From Dugong dugon (taxonomy: Eukaryota; Chordata; Mammalia; Sirenia; Dugongidae): a stretch of 64,000 bases of DNA. The notes beneath the pieces are model-generated. The model did no database searches. It was not told where the DNA came from and saw only the letters and a program-made list of their open reading frames with translations. Shown here in pieces: positions 1 through 12,195 of this stretch. Every line of letters starts with the position of its first letter. The stretch's first letter is position 1. Where the stretch lies: contig CM057482.1 of assembly GCA_030035585.1 (NCBI GenBank), forward strand, positions 16,355,001 to 16,419,000. Direction: 5' to 3'. A program made the position numbers and the translations under genes.

Positions 1-1299
1 TACTTTTCAATATATGTTGTGATCAGCAAAATATATAAACCACTTAAAAGTCTAGGGTTTCATGCAATGCTTTGGTCGTCATGAACCTTTAAAATAGGTG
101 TTCAGAGAACAATGATTGACCTGTGAGTTCTGTGGACATTTTTGAAGTTAAAAACGGTACTTGAATAGTGTTGTTCAAACCACTGGCATAGACAGCAGGA
201 ATTTAGAAAAGAAAGCAAACACTTTAGCCTAGGAAGTTCAATGGATTACTTTCCTGGTAGAGATGGGAGTGCAACTCAGTTTTTTACGATGGTTAGGTTT
301 TTAACAGCAAGGCTTTCAAGAACTACCCAGCCATTGTTCCAAAAGCATAGTTAGTCATGTCTGAGGTTCACCACATTTCAGGTGCTCCAATGTATGGCAA
401 AGGAGAAAGGCCACAATACTCCTACCTACGTGTTACAATTCCCTCCCTGACAGGTCATGATACTTTAAGAGCAAGAGGGTCACAGATGGATTGGAGAACA
501 GGTGGATGGAGACCTTAGGTTATCGAACTTTAAGGACATCCAGAAAAAAGCAAAGGCATGAGAATTAGTTCAGGCTAGTAATGCATACCAATCACAGAAC
601 CTATTTTATCAGTTTTTAAAATGTCTTCTAAGCACTGTAGACAACTGTGCAACATCAGCCACACCCGAAGAACTTAATAAAGGAAACATGTATACAATGA
701 CAGATGTCTACAAGGAATCACGTATATAAGGATTATGCCCGTGAATAAAGTTCAGTGGTTTTTATTTGTCATCAAATGTGAATGGAAATATGCATTCTAG
801 TCCCAGATCTGCCACAGACTAGCTGTGAATAGACTCTTGGGAAAGTTGCTGTATTTTTCTAGACTTTCATCTGATAAGATGCTGCTGGACCAAAGACTCT
901 TTAAGGTCTCCGCCCACTGGCATGTTTCTGCCTTTTGAATGGTGACTGTTGTAGGCAGAGCTGTCTGGCCGCAGGGGAGCTGGTTGGCACCACTTTCTCG
1001 CTCTGCATCCTAGAAGCGAACAGAGGGAGTTGCCCAGGGAGGTAAACAGAGGACAAGAAGGACATAACTCCCCCCATCTCATCCAGAAAAAATATCCAAT
1101 AGGCTCTCGTCCTATAACCCTTCAAAAAAGTTTTTCTCTCTGCAAACGATGAAGCTTGTCTCCTTGCCTTTCTGACCTCTCCCTGTAGACAAAAACTAAG
1201 CAGACGAACCTGACTTCTTTCTTTCAACCTGTTTCGCTCACTTCAAAATGCTGCCCATTCATTCTGGGACACTGCTGGGAGGAGATCATGTAAGCTGAC
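1..1299. other. No feature recognised
   Basis: AT-rich unique-looking sequence with only short open frames. I see no exon, RNA gene or clear transposon. Confidence 0.5.
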
Positions 1300-1810
1300 T
1301 GAGCTCTTTTGGAAAACATTTTGGCATGAAGGATCACAACATTTAAAAATATTCATAGCCTTTTATCTTGTAACTCCACTTCCAGAAATCAACCATAAGG
1401 AAATAATTCAAAATGCAGTTTAAGATTTAGGCGTAAAGATGTTCATAACTGAGTTGTTTATAATTGCAAAAAATTGAAAGCAACCTAAATGCCCAGAATA
1501 GGAGAACGTTTAAATAAGCCATAGTATATTGAAATGCGAGATATTGTGTTAACAACTGGTGTTAACAAAGAGTTTGAAATTAAAACTTGAAAATTGCTTG
1601 TTTTATAAGATGGTAAGTGGAGAAAGTGTGATATAAAGTTGGTTGTATAGTGTGAATTCAACTCTGTAAACAAAAAATAAGTAGAAAAGAAAAACCCCAA
1701 AATGTTAACAGTGATATTTCTGGATGTTGGGATTCTTCCTTGCTCATCTGGTTTTGATTTTTCATCAATGAGCTTTCATTATGATCATAATAAAGAATAA
1801 TATTCAAATA
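1300..1810 (+). mobile_element. Old L1/HAL1-type LINE 3' fragment
   Basis: The sequence has the typical end of a mammalian L1-like ORF2 and 3' UTR ('gttcataact', 'cctaaatgccca'), followed by an A-rich 3' UTR. It is heavily diverged. Confidence 0.6.
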
Positions 1811-2439
1811 TAAAGAAACAAGCCTGGGTGAAAACGTTAACAATAAGATGTTGTTTATTTTCTGCATTTCCCAGATTTCCTGCAATGAGCACTATTATTT
1901 ATCTAATCAAAGGAAAATTTAAGAAGACAGCCCATAGTGAGGAGCACCTGACTCCCTACCCCTACCCCAGGTGCACAAACAGGCTCCCAAGTGGCTCGAG
2001 GGCCTGTTAAAGCGTGACCAGTGGAAGGTGCTCCACTGTGCTTGTCACTAAATTTAGACTACAGGTGGCAGGAGGGGCACAAGAGGAAGGATAAGGACCC
2101 AAGGGGGCAGCTGCTTAGGAAGTCTCAGGAACCTAAATCTGGATCGTGCTATTGAGTGGAAACATCAGTTCCAAACCAGCTGTTGCTAAATTATTTGTCT
2201 TGAGGCCTGGAGGTGAAGACTCACTTGTCCCGATAAATGCCCAGTCCATGCACCATCAGCAGGAGTCGGTCAGGACCAGGAGCCAACTCAGCAGGCCACC
2301 GTACAAGTGACTTGGGGTGTCCTCTGTCACTTCCCTCTGCTGCTCCAAAGGCTGGCAGGCCCCAGCTGCTGGGGAGTTGAATCCCAGGAGCCTATGTCAC
2401 AGGCAAACTGGGCAAAGCCCAGAACTCTTAAGTGTTCTC

Positions 2440-2625
2440 CTTCCCTTTATCTCAAACATCTGGCATCAAGGTTAAGAGCAGGGCTCCTTCTCTAATTAGC
2501 TGAGGGACCTTGGACAAACTGCTCCATCTGTGCTTCTGTTTCCCCATTTGGCTAGAGCACAGAGCCTGGCATCTAGTAGACGCTTGATAAACGGTGTTGA
2601 ATGAACTAGGACTAGGTTAGGGTGG
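2440..2625 (+). repeat. MIR SINE
   Basis: Contains 'gggaccttggacaaactgct', 'gtttccccattt' and 'gagcctggcatctagtaga', the core order of MIR. Confidence 0.65.
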
Positions 2626-3799
2626 TCCTCATCAAGCAGGCTCCTGCGGAGGGTCTGGCTCACAGAAACATTTCTCCCCTTGGGAAAAGACATATAGTAT
2701 CGCCACTACACTCAAACCCCCCTTATCCAGGAGAGAATCTCCTTCTGCCCGTGCAGGCATTTTTCTGGCTTTCCCCTTGGTGGGCAGGCGCAAATCTAAG
2801 ACAGAAAAGGTAAATCAAGTCACTGTCCAGTCTGCTGTTAGGCATCACTCAATCTTATTTCCAGCGTCATTTAGTTCCTTCTACGGTCTTCTCACTGCTC
2901 CCAGCACAACTTCATTCAGCAGCCATTCAAACCCACGTTTAAGAACTAGGCAATAAGCTGAGCATGCAACCCAGACATAAAAGAGGCTGCCCTTGACCTT
3001 ACCAACTTCACTCTTGAGCCAAAGGAGAGAGCTAATTATGACTCAAAGTGATAAGTATAAAACAGAGGCCTGTACCAAGAGCTTGATGGGGACCTGGGGG
3101 GCAGGGGTGATGGGAAGGGGGGAAAGGCTTCACCTTGAACTGACACTGAGAGGAACAGGCGCCTAGGCTTCAGAGGATGGGCGAGTCTACTGTGCATGAG
3201 AAAGGCGGGGATTTGCCTTATCTTGGGATGGGGGAAGTGATATGGAGGCACGGAATAGGGTCAACAGAGAAGAAGAGGAGAGTCAGCAAGAGGGTGTGGG
3301 GTGGGGGTACCTAAGCACTCAGCCAGGAGACCAGGCCTAGGAGCTACTGAGCCCATGATGCACCACTCATGGTGCAGAGATGTCTGGGAGACAGTGCAGG
3401 GGCTGAGGTTAGCCTCTGCATTGTCATGGGGTTAAACAGAGACAGAATGCAAGAAAGACTGCACGTGCTGAGAGCAGAGGGAATCTCCGAGAAATCAGCC
3501 TCGGGGCGCTTAAGAAGGCGCTGAGAGAGCTTTGGTGTCACAGGCAGAGGGGTAGTCAGGAGCTAAGAAAGGAGGAGCGATCCAAGTGGCAGGGTTGAGG
3601 GGGGCAGATCTCCTGCCATTGATTGGTGGGGTAGTGGCAGCCAACATGTAAAAAAGGAGACCCTTTCCTCCATCTGTCTCACAGTCAAGCTCACCTATTT
3701 TCGTCTTAGTTTTACCCCTGATGTTATTATATTACTTTTTGAGAAGGTGGAAAAGCCCTCTACCCTAACTCTCAATTCCCACCACCCCTATCCTGCTAC
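2626..3799. other. No gene recognised; possible very old L2 trace
   Basis: Purine-rich stretches around 3080-3330 resemble reverse L2 wording (weak). No coding evidence. Confidence 0.4.
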
Positions 3800-3950
3800 G
3801 GAGTCCTGGTGGCGCAGTGGTTAAGAGCTCAGCTGCTAACCAAAAGATCAGCAGTTGGAATCCCCCAGGCACTCCTTGGAAACCCTGTGGGGCAGTTCTA
3901 CTCTGTCCTACAGGGTCACCATGAGTCCGAATTGACTCGCGGCAATGGCT
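3800..3950 (+). mobile_element. AfroSINE
   Basis: Head 'ggagtcctggtggcgcagtg', middle 'aaccaaaagatcagcagtt' and tail 'gggtcaccatgagtccgaat' match the afrotherian SINE. Confidence 0.9.
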
Positions 3951-5163
3951 ACACTCCCTTTGGTCACACACAGTAGAATTGGGGTGTGAGCCAATTGTAA
4001 CCAGCCCACCAAGGGTCAAAGGGGCCCCAGGGGACTTTAAACACAAAAGGAAAAATAAAGGCACATAAAGACATGGGGGGGAGGCAGCCAAGTGAATGTT
4101 GAAGCCCACGAGGAGGGGTTGGGGAAGACTCTCTAAGGGTTCAGAAGGAATGGGAAAGCTCCCTGAGGGTGGGCCTCAGGGGGAAAAGATACACAGAAAG
4201 GAAGAGTAGCATTGAAAGGGGAGGATGAGAGTGTGGAGGCCATCCCCAAACTCCCAGGGTGGGTGGGGAGGATGTTAGCGTTCTCTACAGCAAAGCAATA
4301 AAAACTCATCCACAGCTCTCTGCAGGGCCAGGGCCGGCATCCTCTGGGCCTCTGAATCTCAGAGTTTCTCTGGCACTGCCACCGTTTCCTCTTAGCACCT
4401 CAGTAGACGATGCCAGGGGCACATCAGGATCTAACCCCAGTGACCAGTCCACACATGGAATTCAAGCAGAAGAGGGGACACACAGTGGATCACTGACTGG
4501 CCTTTGTGGATGGAGGGGACTGTAGAGGGCGGAAATGACCCATCAGATGATTGGGCCCACCAGGAACAACTGTGCCAGTAGGTGGGGATTTGGAGGCTTC
4601 CTCTAAGGCCAGTGTAGCTAATTCGAATCATCTGCCTGCTGGAACTTAGTTAAAATGGAGTTTTAGTAGGATTCTTCATGTAGGCCCTGCGGTTAAACAG
4701 AAATTCCTTTCAAATGATGTCTGAAAAGTGAGTGAAAATAGGGCCAGAGAGTCAGTGATGAGTAACTCCAAGACAGAGCGCAAACTGGGTGGAGAGTTTA
4801 TTTATGGACGGCATGGGACGGTCCCTTCCCAGCTCTCACCCTGTGTGTGGTCTTCTGCTTTCTTTCCACCCCACCACTGTACTGGAGGGGAGATTTTTTT
4901 TACCTGAAAAATTCTTGAGCATGATTGAACTTTGATGATCACAGTTAACCCCCCTTTTTTCAGAATAAAGTTTCTCTTATTGCTTTTGCACCACTGGACA
5001 CTATTGAAAAATCAAAGAATACAGACAAGTAAAAAAAAGAAATGTTAAAATGTCCATAACTGCACCTACTTTAAACAATCACCATTAATACCACGTTAAA
5101 TAATTAGAATAGCCTTCTAGTTAAATATGCATGAATATATACATAGAGAGAGAGAGAGAGTCA
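3951..5163. other. No feature recognised
   Basis: Unique-looking sequence with short open frames only. A short GA run lies at 5146-5160. Confidence 0.5.
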
Positions 5164-5360
5164 GTCCCTGGGTGGTGCATATGGTTAAGGGCTTGGCTAC
5201 TAGCCGAAAGGTTGACAGCTCAAACCCACACAGAGTCGCTTCAGAAGACGGGATTGGCTATCTACTTCCAAAAGGTCATAGCCTTGAAAATCCCAAGGAG
5301 CAGTTCTACTCTGCACACTTGGGGTTGCCATGAGTCAGAATCTATTCAAAGGCAACTATC
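5164..5360 (+). mobile_element. AfroSINE, longer subtype
   Basis: Head 'gtccctgggtggtgcatatg' and tail 'ggttgccatgagtcagaatc'. This subtype has the longer middle with 'gatctacttc'-like wording. Confidence 0.9.
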
Positions 5361-5400
5361 AACTAGAACACTGACATAAACGTACACACACACAGAGAGA

Positions 5401-5602
5401 GATCTGGGTAGCGCAAATGGTTAGTGTGCTAAGAGGTTAATCTAAAGGTTGGACATTCAAGTCCACTCGCAGGCACCTCAGAAGAAAGGTCTGGCAATCC
5501 ACTCTCAAAAGATCAGCCATCGAAACCCTATGGAGCGCAGTTCTACTCTGACCCACCTGAGGTGGCCATGAGTCAAAACCAACTTGACGGCAACTGATTT
5601 TC
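5401..5602 (+). mobile_element. AfroSINE, longer subtype
   Basis: Starts 'gatctgggtagcgcaaatgg' and ends 'gagtcaaaaccaacttgacg'. It lies 40 bases after the previous copy in the same direction. Confidence 0.88.
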
Positions 5603-5994
5603 TTTGCACATGTATACCTTCTGTCTTTTCTGCTGGCCACAGGTTAATGGAGATAAAATGCTTTTTGATGTTCTTTAAGAGTTTCCTGGCCCATTATTAC
5701 ATAGTGCCTGCTTCTCATTTGACATCTCTGCCCTGGAGGTATTTGAAGAACAATCTAGATGCCTCAGACCAGAAACTCAAATTGTCTTATTTATTTGAAA
5801 GTAAGTCTTGATTCCTACTCACCCCTCTTAGCTGTAGAATTTTAAACTGAGCCACCTAGTGGCAAAATCTGTAAGTTAATAATTCTCCCCCAAGGAGGCA
5901 GGGTGGTTGTGTGAGGAAGGGGTGCTGGGGTAGCCAACAGCTTTGAGGAGGGATACAAGTGGGAGTGCAGAAGAAACGGGAAGGTGTGTTTTGA

Positions 5995-6150
5995 AGTAGA
6001 AAGAGCATTGGCCTAGGAGTGAGGAGACAGGGTTCCAGCTCTGCTGCTGATGTGCTGTGTGGCTTTGAGGAAGGTGCTTTCCTACTCTGGTCCTGTTTCT
6101 TCATCAGTTAAACAGGGCACCAGACCAAATAGACTCTACAGTCTCTTCCT
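5995..6150 (+). repeat. MIR SINE
   Basis: Contains 'gggttccagctctgctgctg', 'gtgtggctttgagg' and 'gtttcttcatcagttaa' in MIR order. Confidence 0.65.
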
Positions 6151-6483
6151 GCTCTAGCTGCTCTTCTGTTTTCCTCACTCATTTGATAAGTTTGCTTAGT
6201 AACATAGTTAAGAGCATCCCTTTGTAGCTTTTGACAGTCTTTCGAGTCTTCTGATTCTTATAGATGGGTTACCAGTAACTGATCCTTTGTTAGTACCATG
6301 GAGACATTCCAAGGCAAGCTTTGACCTTCTGATGCCACTGTCAAAGCACTCCAGGCACCTTTGCTAAAGGGGTAAGCTCTTGTTTACAGATGACTATGCC
6401 CCTATGTTTTGAAACTTAGAACATGGAGGGCTTCATGTCTACACAGGAATGTGTACGTCATGCACACGGGGCAGATGACACAT

Positions 6484-6757
6484 TAAGCAAGGTAAACACG
6501 GGCTTACTTACTAATCTGTAGTAAACAACCTTGCTTACTAGGTTATCTGTCCCTGTCAGGGATTGTAAATTTGAAAAGAGGCTTTGACTCTGTAGGAAGG
6601 TGCTGTGGGGTTGGGAGAGAGACAGATGCCAGCCATACCTAGAAGCAGAATCTTTGTGGTGATGTTGTGAAAAACTGTGAAATTATTCACTGCAGCTGAT
6701 GTAGTAAGCAAGGTAACCACATGCTTACCTTTCCTATTGGATAATCTACCCCTGCAA
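6484..6757 (+). repeat. Palindrome-bearing repeat family, copy 1
   Basis: About 85% identical by eye to 10355-10592. A central body ('gaaaagaggctttga' to 'cactgcag') is flanked on both sides by 'agcaaggtaa...gcttac' fold-backs and by the direct repeat 'ggttatctgtccctg' / 'ggataatctacccctg'. The class is unknown to me. Confidence 0.75.
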
Positions 6758-7609
6758 TACACACCTGAGGAACTCCTCATTTCTACTCCCTTTCTGCAAA
6801 GCCTTTGGGTCACCAGAGACTGCAGAGTTGGTAGATAGACTTCATCCAGACTGCCAGCCTAATCAGTGGTAGTGGCTGTCTCAGGTGTTACGCTGAAGAA
6901 GGCTCTGAGACCAGAAAGACTGCCATAACTTCCATGAGCAAGGACTGGGGGAGGTGATGGCACCGCCATGGCTGTGAACTCTCTCTGACCTAGTTCGTGA
7001 GAATTGGCGTGTTTGCTCAAGTTCCAGCTTTCTCATGGGTTCCTGGGCTCCAGGGTGATGATGCAGAAAATTGGTCCTCTTGGGGAAGAAGGGCTTGGGG
7101 AGAAGGCGGCGACCAGTGCCATACAAACAGGCCTGCATCTCTCCCATAACTGTCCACCAGCATGGAGGCAAGGCATCCCCATGCCTGGTGCCCTAGACTT
7201 CCTCAAACTGCATTCTGCGCTTAGGTGGTAGCTTTTCCTCTCTGATTTTAGCTTTTCTCAGGCATCACGTCTTGTCTTGAGGAGGTAAGGTGAGTACTCA
7301 CGGGAAAATTGGCTTCAGGCCTCTGATTTTCAACAGGAGGACGTTGGCTGGATCATTTATGGGGTGGAGGTCGGGGCTTCAAAGAGAACCCAGCTTCTTC
7401 AGGAAAGAAAAGATTTAGAAGCCAGCACTGGGGAAATATTTGATGTTTTCTCCTTATCCTTTCTGTGTGAACGCAAAGTAAAGCGAGCTCAAAGTGGCTA
7501 TTGGTGGAACTGTAAGGGGTGGGGTTGGGGGTGAGGGCAGAAAATCCCAGAAGGGTTTTAAAAGCAGGCTTCCTAGAACTGGGGAGTGGGGAGGGAATGT
7601 GGCAGCACA
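6758..7609. other. No feature recognised
   Basis: Moderately GC-rich unique-looking sequence. Open frames are short and overlap in conflicting phases. Confidence 0.5.
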
Positions 7610-7735
7610 ATCCATGGGGCAAACCTAGGACCTGGAATCAGAAAGCCAGAGTTCTGCTTTCAGCCTTGCTACTCACCAAGGAAGACACTTCCCTCCTCTG
7701 GGCCTCAGTTTCCCCATCTTTTACATGCCCTGTCC
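7610..7735 (+). repeat. MIR SINE
   Basis: Contains 'acctggaatcagaaagccag' and 'tgggcctcagtttccccatc' in MIR order. Confidence 0.65.
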
Positions 7736-8432
7736 ACTTCAAAATTTAGGGGAGGATCAGATTAAAGAAAGGATGTGAACATGTTTTGAAAAGACGGATC
7801 AAGAGATGACCATTGTAATAAGTGGTGTTGTCTCTTTGCCATCTTCACTGGAGAGGCTGTTTGGATCCTAAGGATTTGACCTCTGACCTTTCACTCTGGC
7901 CTGGAGCAGCTGTGGGTGGCAGGAATGTGAGGAGGGAGGGAATATCTGAGTTAGCAAGCATGGGCCTCCTCGCAGAGTTGGCCGGGTTTCTAGGGGAAAA
8001 AGAAAAACTCAAGTAGCTCTTTGTGGTCAGGAAGAATACACTTGTGTGATTGTTTTGAATGTTTTACAGTCTGCAGAAAAGCTTTTAAGGGACGCTTATC
8101 ACAATGGAGAGCAATTGGGATACTCATTCAACTTGGCTGCACAAATCCATGTGAAATGGGGAATAGAAGAAAGTATCTAAATAATTCAATACCCCTCTTC
8201 CTTCTAGCACATGGACACACACACAGAGACATAGATTATTTCACCCGCAGTGATTCAGACAGTGGTTTCAATGACTAGTTTTGTCCTTCTTCCCTCTTTC
8301 CATCAAGTCAGAGCCTTTCCAGGCTTCAAAGTTCTTCCCAATTCCTTCATCATTTTATAGTCAATGCAAGCATGGTGCTTGGCTCGTGATGGGCACTCAG
8401 TAAGCTGCCAGTAAATGAAATACCCTCCCGTC

Positions 8433-8625
8433 TGTGATAGACTGTTAAAATAATGGCTCCCAGTGAATCGTGCCCCTCTGAATCCATATCCTTGTGTCAT
8501 CCACACAGAAGCTGGGCTTGATTACATGACTTGCTTTGGTCGATGGGACCTTAGCAAATGTAATACAAGCAGAGGCTTGAAAAGCACTTATGAGTCGGAT
8601 CATGCAACTGGGCTAGCCTGCAGCA
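8433..8625 (+). mobile_element. Old LTR-like repeat, left part (MaLR-like)
   Basis: 'gtgatagactgttaaaata' and 'gcttgattacatgacttgct' are wording I associate with old mammalian LTR repeats. Its likely continuation is at 9713-9930, after an insertion. Confidence 0.45.
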
Positions 8626-8639
8626 AAAACGGTGTGGCG

Positions 8640-9712
8640 GCATCTGACCTCCTCTAACTTCATGAGAGGGAGGAGAATTAAGATCACCAGCCCGAAGCTG
8701 ATTCCTGTGAGGTGGAGGTCCAATACACTTCCTCTCTCCAAACTTTTTATCAATTCTGACATCAGCCATCCCGCCTATGGCACTCTCTACTTCTCTTCTG
8801 GGTTTGATAATTCATTGCAATGGTCACACAGAACTCATAGACCATACTCATATTTATGGGGCTTATTAGGGAAGTAACAGGTTACAGTTCAGGATCGGGA
8901 ACAATTCAGGATACAGTTAATCAATTAGGACAGCCTTTTCTCAGCCATGCCCACAGGCAGGCCTCTCTCTGGTCCTTGGCCTCTTGGACCCTCAGCCCCT
9001 TCACCTGGCCTCTGCCATGCTCAGGCAAGTGTTACAAAGCTCTCTATGTCCACCAATAAGTGCCTCAGGCACCTCACTCCGCCAGTAAGCCTTGGCCTGA
9101 AGGCGCTGAACTCTCTTGCTCTGAGGGTTGGCAAGCCTAGCTCCACCGACAAGTACCTGAAGGCACCCCACTCCACCAGGAAGCCTTCTGCCAAGGCTCT
9201 CAGCTCTCTTGCTCTGTGGGTTGGGATGCGCACTGTAGCCACCTTGCTCCATGGGCCAGGAAGCCCACTGTGATGTCTTGAGCTAGTCTCCTGGTTCTGC
9301 TGCTGACATTCCTCTGCCACTGCTTCTCACCATCGCGTGTTATAGGTCTCTGTCTCCTGGGTCTAGGAGGTTCTTAGCATAGGCACCCCGGGTCTAAAGG
9401 ATGTGCTCTGTTCCTGGTTCTTCTTTCTTGGTGGTAGTGAGGTCCCTTCTTTCCACCTCTGGGATGGCTTATTTTAAGCCTAGGGGGATGGCAAAACTGA
9501 CCAAGCCCCTTGTCAGGGTTCCATACGCCTTATTTGCATGGTCCTACCCCCACAAGGGTGTCATGCACCTATTTGCATTATTAGCAAACTGTCCAATCCC
9601 CTTGTTGGACAACAAGCACCTTATTTACATAGTCCCATCCAATCATTTGGTGGGAATATAAGACCATGGCAAGAAAGGCCATATAAAAGCAATGCATCAC
9701 ACCACACCTGCT
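8640..9712 (+). mobile_element. Unclassified interspersed repeat inserted in an older LTR-like repeat
   Basis: About 1.1 kb separates the two halves of an older repeat. It carries a 93-base tandem duplication (9050-9142, 9143-9235), two octamer motifs ATTTGCAT (9532-9539, 9571-9578), a near-octamer ATTTACAT (9623-9630) and a TATA-like TATAAAA (9682-9688). This resembles the U3 promoter region of an LTR, but I cannot name the family and no internal coding region is present. Confidence 0.4.
9050..9235 (+). repeat. 93-base tandem duplication
   Basis: Two units start 'ccaccaataagt' and 'ccaccgacaagt', and each contains 'ctctcttgctctg'. The units are diverged. Confidence 0.8.
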
Positions 9713-9930
9713 GAGATATGTGGCCCAGTCAACAGCCAGCTCCAACCAGTCACATGAAAGACACCATTTTAGTGTTCCCATCAAGCTACCAGATGACTGC
9801 AGTTAGGCAAAGCCAGCAGAAGAATTGCCTAGCTGAGCCAAGCCCAAATTGCTGATGAATAGAATCATGAGCAAATAAAATGTCTTAAGCCACTGATTTT
9901 TAGATTGGCATGTTATGTAGTAACACTTCT
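9713..9930 (+). mobile_element. Old LTR-like repeat, right part
   Basis: 'gaatcatgagcaaataaaat' followed by 'cttaagccactgatttttag' resembles the polyadenylation end of a MaLR/MLT-type LTR. Confidence 0.45.
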
Positions 9931-10354
9931 TTTTGAAAAAATTGAAGGAAATCTTTAGGCCAGTCATGGTAAATATGTTACATCTTATCCACTAACTATA
10001 ATCGATTGGTAGTGTCTTATGTGAGGGCTGTATTGAGAAGAATTTGAAGGCCAAATTAATGGGGGATAAAATCTACAATTCATTACTGATATGTGCAAAG
10101 AACATGGACAGGAATAATGGCAATATGTATCCCATATATTTGCTATCCCTGTTCCAGATGAACATTAGCTGGGCCAGTTGGTAAGGGGATCTTCCAGAGA
10201 GTTAGGTAACATTTCCCAGGGAGAGTGATGGTGAAGGCAGAACTCCTTGACTAGACTCAACCAGACATTATTGACGTAGCTGGAAAACACTATTATGTAA
10301 CTGAGGAGGCCATGAAAAGCACGTGCAATGGTTTACTTCAGACCAGTAACTAAG

Positions 10355-10592
10355 CACAAGCAGGCCCTGCTTACTTTGCTTACTGGGTCATCCGCCCCTG
10401 TCAGGAATTGAAATTTGAAAAGAGGCTTTGATTCTGTAGGAAGGTGCTGTGGGGTTGGGAGACAGACAGATGCCAGCCACACCTAGAAGCAGAGTCTTTG
10501 ATGTGGCGAAAAAATGTGAAATTGTTCACTGCAGATGATCTGGTAGGCAAGGTAAGCACCGTGCTTACCTTGCCTATTGGATAATCCACCCC
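10355..10592 (+). repeat. Palindrome-bearing repeat family, copy 2
   Basis: Homologous to 6484-6757. The right end holds a near-perfect palindrome at 10544-10576: two 16-base arms (taggcaaggtaagcac and its complement) around one base. The body is bounded by the direct repeat 'gggtcatccgcccctg' / 'ggataatccacccctg'. Confidence 0.8.
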
Positions 10593-11138
10593 TGTTCTTG
10601 GTGTATCCCAAGCTGATCAGGCTCTAGGGAACAGACCAATAAGAAACACATTCATGACAGACTGAGGGCAAAATCAAATAAGGATCTTCCAAGCATTTAG
10701 CTATTCTTATCTATTCCCCAGACTAAATTAGTCATCAGAAAGTCTTGGTCTCACAAGGAGAACGGAATGAGAAGAAAGGAAGTGGGAAGTTTCAGAGGGA
10801 ATGCTTCACACAAGTCAGGAAGGCGGGATAAACTATCTCTGCCCCACAACAGTGCCCCACCCCCACTCCAGTTGTGGGAAAATCCCTGACCTCAGGCCCA
10901 GCGCCTCGCTCCCTTGAGTGGAACTAGAGGCACGCTGACCACTTGCAGATGTTGATTCCTCTTCTAGCATCTCTACAGCCCCCGCTCCTTCTGGGACACT
11001 TGTTTCTTCAGGCACATTAATATAATTGATTAGGCCGTGGCTACTTCTCTGTTCAGAAACACTTTCCTGGAAGTTCACCTTAATTAGAATCTGTTTTCCC
11101 AAATCCTTGACTGCCCATTTACCACCTTGATTTCTGTT
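10593..11138. other. No feature recognised
   Basis: Unique-looking; no coding evidence. Confidence 0.5.
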
Positions 11139-11592
11139 ACAGATTGAACTGTGTCCCCTAAAAACATGTGTTGTAAATCCTAACCTCTGTGATTATAATT
11201 TCATCTGAGAATGAGTTGTGTTTGTTACGTTAATGAGGCATGATTAGGTCATGTCAGTGAAGATTAGGTTATGTTTATTATGTTAATGAGGCAGGATTAG
11301 GGTGTATCTTGAGTCAATCTCTTTTGTGATATAAAAGAGATTAAACAAGGAAGTGAGAGAAACAGAGATGGGGGAAGAAAGATTCCAAGCCACGTGACGA
11401 TAGCTCAGGAACAGAAGCTGAAGAGACAAGGACCTTCCTTCAGAGCCGACCAAGAGAGAAAGCCTTTCCCTATAGTCGGCACCCTGAATTCAGGCTTCTA
11501 GCCTCCTAAACTGTGAGAAAATAAATTTCTGTATGTTAAAGCCATCTAGTTGTGGTATTTCTGTTATAGCAGCACTAGGTAACTAAGATAAT
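11139..11592 (+). mobile_element. MaLR-like LTR-type repeat
   Basis: Starts near 'gattgaactgtgtccccta', has 'gagaaaataaatttctgt' (AATAAA) and ends 'atagcagcactaggtaacta'. Two near-copies of 'gttaatgaggca(t/g)gattagg' occur inside. Confidence 0.6.
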
Positions 11593-11639
11593 TTATAAAC
11601 TATCTTACCCCTTTGAAGATTTTTACATACTGCATTGAT

Positions 11640-11770
11640 TTTGTCTGTCATCCATCCATTCATCATTTCATCTATTTATTTAGTATGCACTTAGTTGGTG
11701 CTTTGGATACAAAGAGGAATAAGGCATGTGCCCTGCCCTCGAAGAGCCTCAAAGTTGAGAAAGGAGACAG
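11640..11770 (-). repeat. L2-type LINE fragment
   Basis: 'cattcatcatttcatctat' then 'tttggatacaaagaggaata' and 'ctcgaagagcctcaaagtt' follow the order of a reversed L2 3' region. Confidence 0.45.
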
Positions 11771-11979
11771 CAGTCCAGGTGGGAAATCACTCCTAGACTA
11801 GAAATGAAGATACTCTGAACTAAGGTAGAACCGAGATGATAGGGAAGAGAGATATCAGACAAGAAGAGATGTTAAAAAGAGAGAATGGACTGGGTGACTG
11901 ACTGCCTTGTGGGTGGGCAACATGAGAGAATGAAGGAGATCAGAATAATAAAAACAATTTTTAACCACTATTTATTGGT

Positions 11980-12195
11980 GTCATCATCATTATTATTAAT
12001 AGCTGCATTTTTTGAGCACTTCCAGAATGCCAGGTACTGTTCTAAGTACTTTATATGCATTAACTCATTGAATCCTCACAACCCAATGAGTCAGGTGCTG
12101 TCATTAGGTCCATTTTTCAGAAGAAAAGGAGGCAGGGAAAGAAGTCACTTGTCCAAGGTGACACAGCTAGTAAGTGGCAGGGCTGGGATGACTCC
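11980..12195 (-). repeat. MIR SINE (reverse)
   Basis: 'tgagcacttccagaatgcca', 'taactcattgaatcctcaca' and 'gacacagctagtaagtggca' are reversed MIR core wording. Confidence 0.75.
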
